Assembly (NCBI GenBank): GCA_003488105.1
Contig: DNMS01000100.1
Span: forward strand, 1 to 6,173
DNA length: 6,173 nt
Reading direction: 5' to 3'
DNA from: Rhodospirillaceae bacterium
Lineage (GTDB): Bacteria > Pseudomonadota > Alphaproteobacteria > Rhodospirillales_A > Casp-alpha2
The first letter of the stretch is position 1, and each line of letters begins with the position of its first letter. The translations under genes and the position numbers were made by a program. This document shows positions 5,715 to 6,173 of the stretch, piece by piece. The notes beneath the pieces are model-generated. The model was not told where the DNA came from, ran no database searches, and saw only the letters and a list, made by a program, of their open reading frames with translations.

Positions 5715-6088
5715 GGCCACTGACCCTCCGATGAATCTGACAAAAGCGTACCAGAGTGCTCGATCCGATGCGCGGACGAAGTTTGAATTCAAGAGCATAA
5801 GGCGCGGGCAGGGATGACGGATATGGCGATGCTGAAACGCGCCTTCATCTGTTGGCGATTGGCCCGCCGCGGAACCCGCACCGTAAACCGGAAAGGAAGC
5901 AGAATGTGGATGATTCAACAGATTGATCCTCATAATATCCTTTGATTTCAATATATTTCACGATTTCGTCATGAACGAGTCACGGCCACTGCACAAGCTC
6001 TCTGTGACCATGCTTGTGTTCGGCACGTCGCACCGGCGGCCACCAGAACGCCTTTCACATGTCAATCAGGTTTCAGGGAGACCGACAG
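5715..6088. other. Divergent intergenic region, 374 bp, no convincing gene
   Basis: This spacer separates the leftward periplasmic hydrolase from a rightward exported-protein gene and should carry promoters for both. The part around 5921-5966 is rich in A and T (for example TATATT at 5952-5957 and TTGATC at 5923-5928), but no -35/-10 pair with normal spacing stands out on either strand. An inverted repeat lies at 5992-6018. Two short open frames on the plus strand (from 5814 and from 5971) lack good ribosome-binding sites and were not accepted. No tRNA, riboswitch or mobile-element end was recognised. Confidence 0.6.
5992..6018. repeat. Inverted repeat, 7-bp arms, upstream of the exported-protein gene
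   Basis: CACAAGC at 5992-5998 and GCTTGTG at 6012-6018 are exact inverse complements separated by 13 bases, so the arm centres are 20 bp apart, about two helical turns. This spacing fits a site for a dimeric regulator. If transcribed, it could also be a hairpin about 70 bases upstream of the start at 6089. No regulator is identified from the sequence. Confidence 0.35.
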
Positions 6089-6173
6089 ATGCGATCCATC
6101 AAACTTCTGGCAGCCGCCGCGACCTTCGCCCTCGCCGCGCTGCCCGCCGCCGCGGCCGGCATGCCCGACGGCA
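6089..6173 (+). CDS. Exported protein of unknown function, N-terminal signal peptide only
   Basis: From ATG at 6089 the plus strand reads 28 complete codons to the window edge: MRSIKLLAAAATFALAALPA, followed by AAAGMPDG. This is a textbook Sec signal peptide: Arg and Lys near the start, an alanine/leucine-rich core, and an alanine run around residues 20-23 with likely cleavage near residue 23. GGGAG at 6076-6080 is a good ribosome-binding site 8 bases upstream. The mature protein starts near GMPDG and nearly all of it lies outside the window, so no family can be given; a periplasmic binding protein or small secreted protein are both possible. It is divergent from the periplasmic hydrolase gene. 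Confidence 0.75.
   Translation, partial: MRSIKLLAAAATFALAALPAAAAGMPDG

Noticed and set aside
5085..5723. 212-residue open frame on the plus strand
   Set aside because: Antisense to the exported alpha/beta hydrolase; composition is that of a shadow frame.
5814..5945. 43-codon open frame on the plus strand
   Set aside because: No spaced ribosome-binding site (AGGG touches the ATG), no recognisable features and only one short frame in a regulatory spacer.
5715..5951. N-terminal extension of the exported hydrolase to 5951
   Set aside because: The signal peptide begins at the Met encoded at 5714, which also has GGAGGG upstream; an extension would bury the signal peptide about 80 residues into the protein.
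5971..6173. Open frame on the plus strand from ATG at 5971 to the window edge
   Set aside because: No ribosome-binding site, becomes an arginine-rich shadow, and overlaps out of frame a convincing signal peptide starting at 6089.

Overview
The window looks like chromosomal DNA of a GC-rich alphaproteobacterium, probably from the Rhodospirillales-like part of that class. This rests on the high GC of most of the window, the gene order rplY-pth-ychF (long CTC-type L25, peptidyl-tRNA hydrolase, YchF ATPase), the basic tail on Pth and the acidic tail on L25. The placement is an inference from gene order and protein style, not from a marker gene. No rRNA, tRNA, CRISPR array, insertion sequence or phage gene is visible.

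Layout, left to right. (1) Bases 1-726, minus strand: a cytoplasmic dienelactone-hydrolase-family enzyme, followed 6 bases later by the first 15 codons of a gene that is probably mtnP (methylthioadenosine phosphorylase). The two look co-transcribed. (2) Bases 727-933: a divergent regulatory spacer with a 16-bp perfect palindrome and a very AT-rich promoter block. (3) Bases 934-2268, plus strand: a lipoprotein with an N-terminal domain that may resemble CsgG/LpoB, fused to a PDZ-less HtrA-like serine protease domain. This is the most unusual gene here. (4) Bases 2280-4707, minus strand: the housekeeping translation operon rplY-pth-ychF. It is read from a recognisable promoter near 4787-4815 and a short leader with a terminator-like hairpin. 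(5) Bases 4863-5714, minus strand: an exported alpha/beta hydrolase of unknown substrate, probably its own transcription unit. (6) Bases 5715-6088: a 374-bp divergent spacer without a convincing gene, holding one inverted repeat. (7) Base 6089 to the end, plus strand: the signal peptide of another exported protein, cut by the window edge.

Functionally, the core operon serves translation: a 5S-rRNA-binding ribosomal protein, recycling of peptidyl-tRNA, and a ribosome-associated ATPase. The flanking genes encode envelope proteins (lipoprotein protease, periplasmic hydrolase, truncated secreted protein) that share no obvious pathway with it. The protease gene sits between two housekeeping blocks, has its own AT-rich promoter and appears lower in GC by eye, so it may be a later insertion. 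I see no multi-gene defence or mobile system. The best candidate for something little described is the fused lipoprotein-protease, followed by the possible attenuator in the L25 leader.
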